DNA of 7,896 bases from a bacterium (GTDB lineage: Bacteria > Bacillota > Clostridia > Oscillospirales > Acutalibacteraceae): the NCBI GenBank assembly GCA_004560045.1, contig SFWF01000070.1, positions 1 through 7,896 of the forward strand. Direction: 5' to 3'. Every line of letters starts with the position of its first letter. Within the stretch, counting starts at the first letter, position 1. Made by a program: the position numbers and the translations under genes. The notes beneath the pieces were generated by a model. The model saw only the letters and a list, made by a program, of their open reading frames with translations. It made no database searches and was not told where the DNA came from. Of this stretch, positions 7,190 through 7,896 are shown in pieces.

Positions 7190-7896
7190 AGTTTAATTTC
7201 AATGCTTTCGTTAATTTCTTGCTCGGCAAAGGTGATAATTCCGCTCTCAAAAGAAAATTCAACCTCTCTTCCATCGATTGTAACTTTAGAAACAGAATCG
7301 GTAAACTTTGCGCCGAGAGTCTTAAGGTGTAATTTTCCGCCGTTAAGCTTAACGGTAGCCGAAGAAGCCGTCTTTTCGAAATAGCCCCAACCCGTACCGA
7401 GGCTGAATAAGAATTTAAAGTATTCTCTGTCTTCAATGGGGGCAAATCCGATATGACCACGCGACAAATCGAACTCAAAGCCGCTGAATATCGGCAGGAA
7501 GGAAAAGCTTGCCATCGTACGGGCGTAGTTGCTTCCGCATTCTATTTCGTTCCAGGGATTACGCTTCTCGCCGTCGTAGCGGTCTCTTACGGCCTTTACG
7601 ACCTTAAGTCCGTCTTCTATCTTTCCGGCGGCAAAAAGCAGTCCTGCAAAGGAATATTCAAAGCCTGTCATATTCTCTTCACAGTAAGGAACGGGAATTA
7701 TCGGCTTTTCGATATGGTCGGGGTAACCGCACATGATCGTTCCTGCTTCGTCATTAAGGCAGAAAATTCTCCAAGGGTTTGCAAAATTTCTCATAGAAGG
7801 TATAAAATTATACTTCATCATACTGTGGAGAGCAATATTCATCTGCTCCTTGTCAAATATCTGACCGCCGCCCAGAATATACGAGTGCCACTGACC
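7186..7896 (-). CDS. GH116-like glycoside hydrolase, C-terminal part (gene continues past the right edge)
   Basis: The frame stays open to base 7896, so ATG 7842 is internal; 236 C-terminal residues are visible of a family usually 800 or more long. The fragment starts GQWHSYILGGGQIFDKEQM and runs into ALHSMMKYNF, as in the (alpha/alpha)6 barrel of GH116 (GBA2-type beta-glucosidase/glucosylceramidase). MTGFEY (76-81), AVRDRYDGEKRNPWNEIECGSNYARTMASF (102-131) and FSLGTGWGYF (164-173) are close to family consensus. From recalled structural work on the Thermoanaerobacterium enzyme, the Glu of NPWNE and the Arg nine residues later in YAR contact the glucose unit; both are present (E117, R126). The catalytic nucleophile and acid lie off the window, so activity and substrate cannot be judged. 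The tail from about 175 is beta-rich. No signal sequence can be assessed. It overlaps the LacI-family gene by ATGA, implying a shared transcript. Confidence 0.82.
   Translation of the reverse strand, partial: GQWHSYILGGGQIFDKEQMNIALHSMMKYNFIPSMRNFANPWRIFCLNDEAGTIMCGYPDHIEKPIIPVPYCEENMTGFEYSFAGLLFAAGKIEDGLKVVKAVRDRYDGEKRNPWNEIECGSNYARTMASFSFLPIFSGFEFDLSRGHIGFAPIEDREYFKFLFSLGTGWGYFEKTASSATVKLNGGKLHLKTLGAKFTDSVSKVTIDGREVEFSFESGIITFAEQEINESIEIKL

Noticed and set aside
6902..7384. + strand open frame crossing the regulator/hydrolase junction
   Set aside because: It is antisense to two recognisable genes and has no domain of its own.

Overview
The window is a compact, ordinary-looking bacterial chromosome segment with two convergent transcription units. 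Codon usage, Shine-Dalgarno (SD) spacing, the gene families and the gene order suggest an anaerobic member of the Clostridia (Firmicutes), perhaps gut-associated. That placement is inferred from style and is not proven by any marker gene.

Positions 2-6216 (+ strand) hold six tightly packed arginine biosynthesis genes in the order argG (5' end missing) - argC - argJ - argB - argD - argF. No intergenic gap exceeds 10 bases, and several junctions are overlapping stop/start codons (TAATG or ATGA), so this is a single polycistronic operon whose promoter lies before the window. ArgJ makes N-acetylglutamate by acetyl recycling, ArgB phosphorylates it, ArgC reduces it, ArgD transaminates it, ArgJ removes the acetyl group to give ornithine, ArgF carbamoylates ornithine to citrulline, and ArgG joins citrulline to aspartate. 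Only argininosuccinate lyase (argH) and carbamoyl-phosphate synthase are missing from view. ArgC is the short type 2 form, and ArgB carries the N-terminal helix and C-terminal signature of arginine-inhibitable kinases.

Positions 6217-6308 form the convergent intergenic region. It holds a long perfect-stem hairpin with T-runs on both sides, which reads as a bidirectional intrinsic terminator, followed by a small AT-rich hairpin.

Positions 6309-7896 (- strand) hold the 3' part of a GH116-like glycoside hydrolase gene (it continues off the right edge), followed through an ATGA overlap by a LacI-family regulator gene. The regulator carries a one-base frameshift near 6413: it stops after 259 codons, while the expected C-terminal tail continues in the next frame down to 6309. 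This is either a real lesion or a base-call/assembly error.

No CRISPR array, tRNA, rRNA, mobile element or novel defence-type system was seen. The points most worth a second look are the frameshifted regulator with its shortened hinge linker and the layout of the arg operon.
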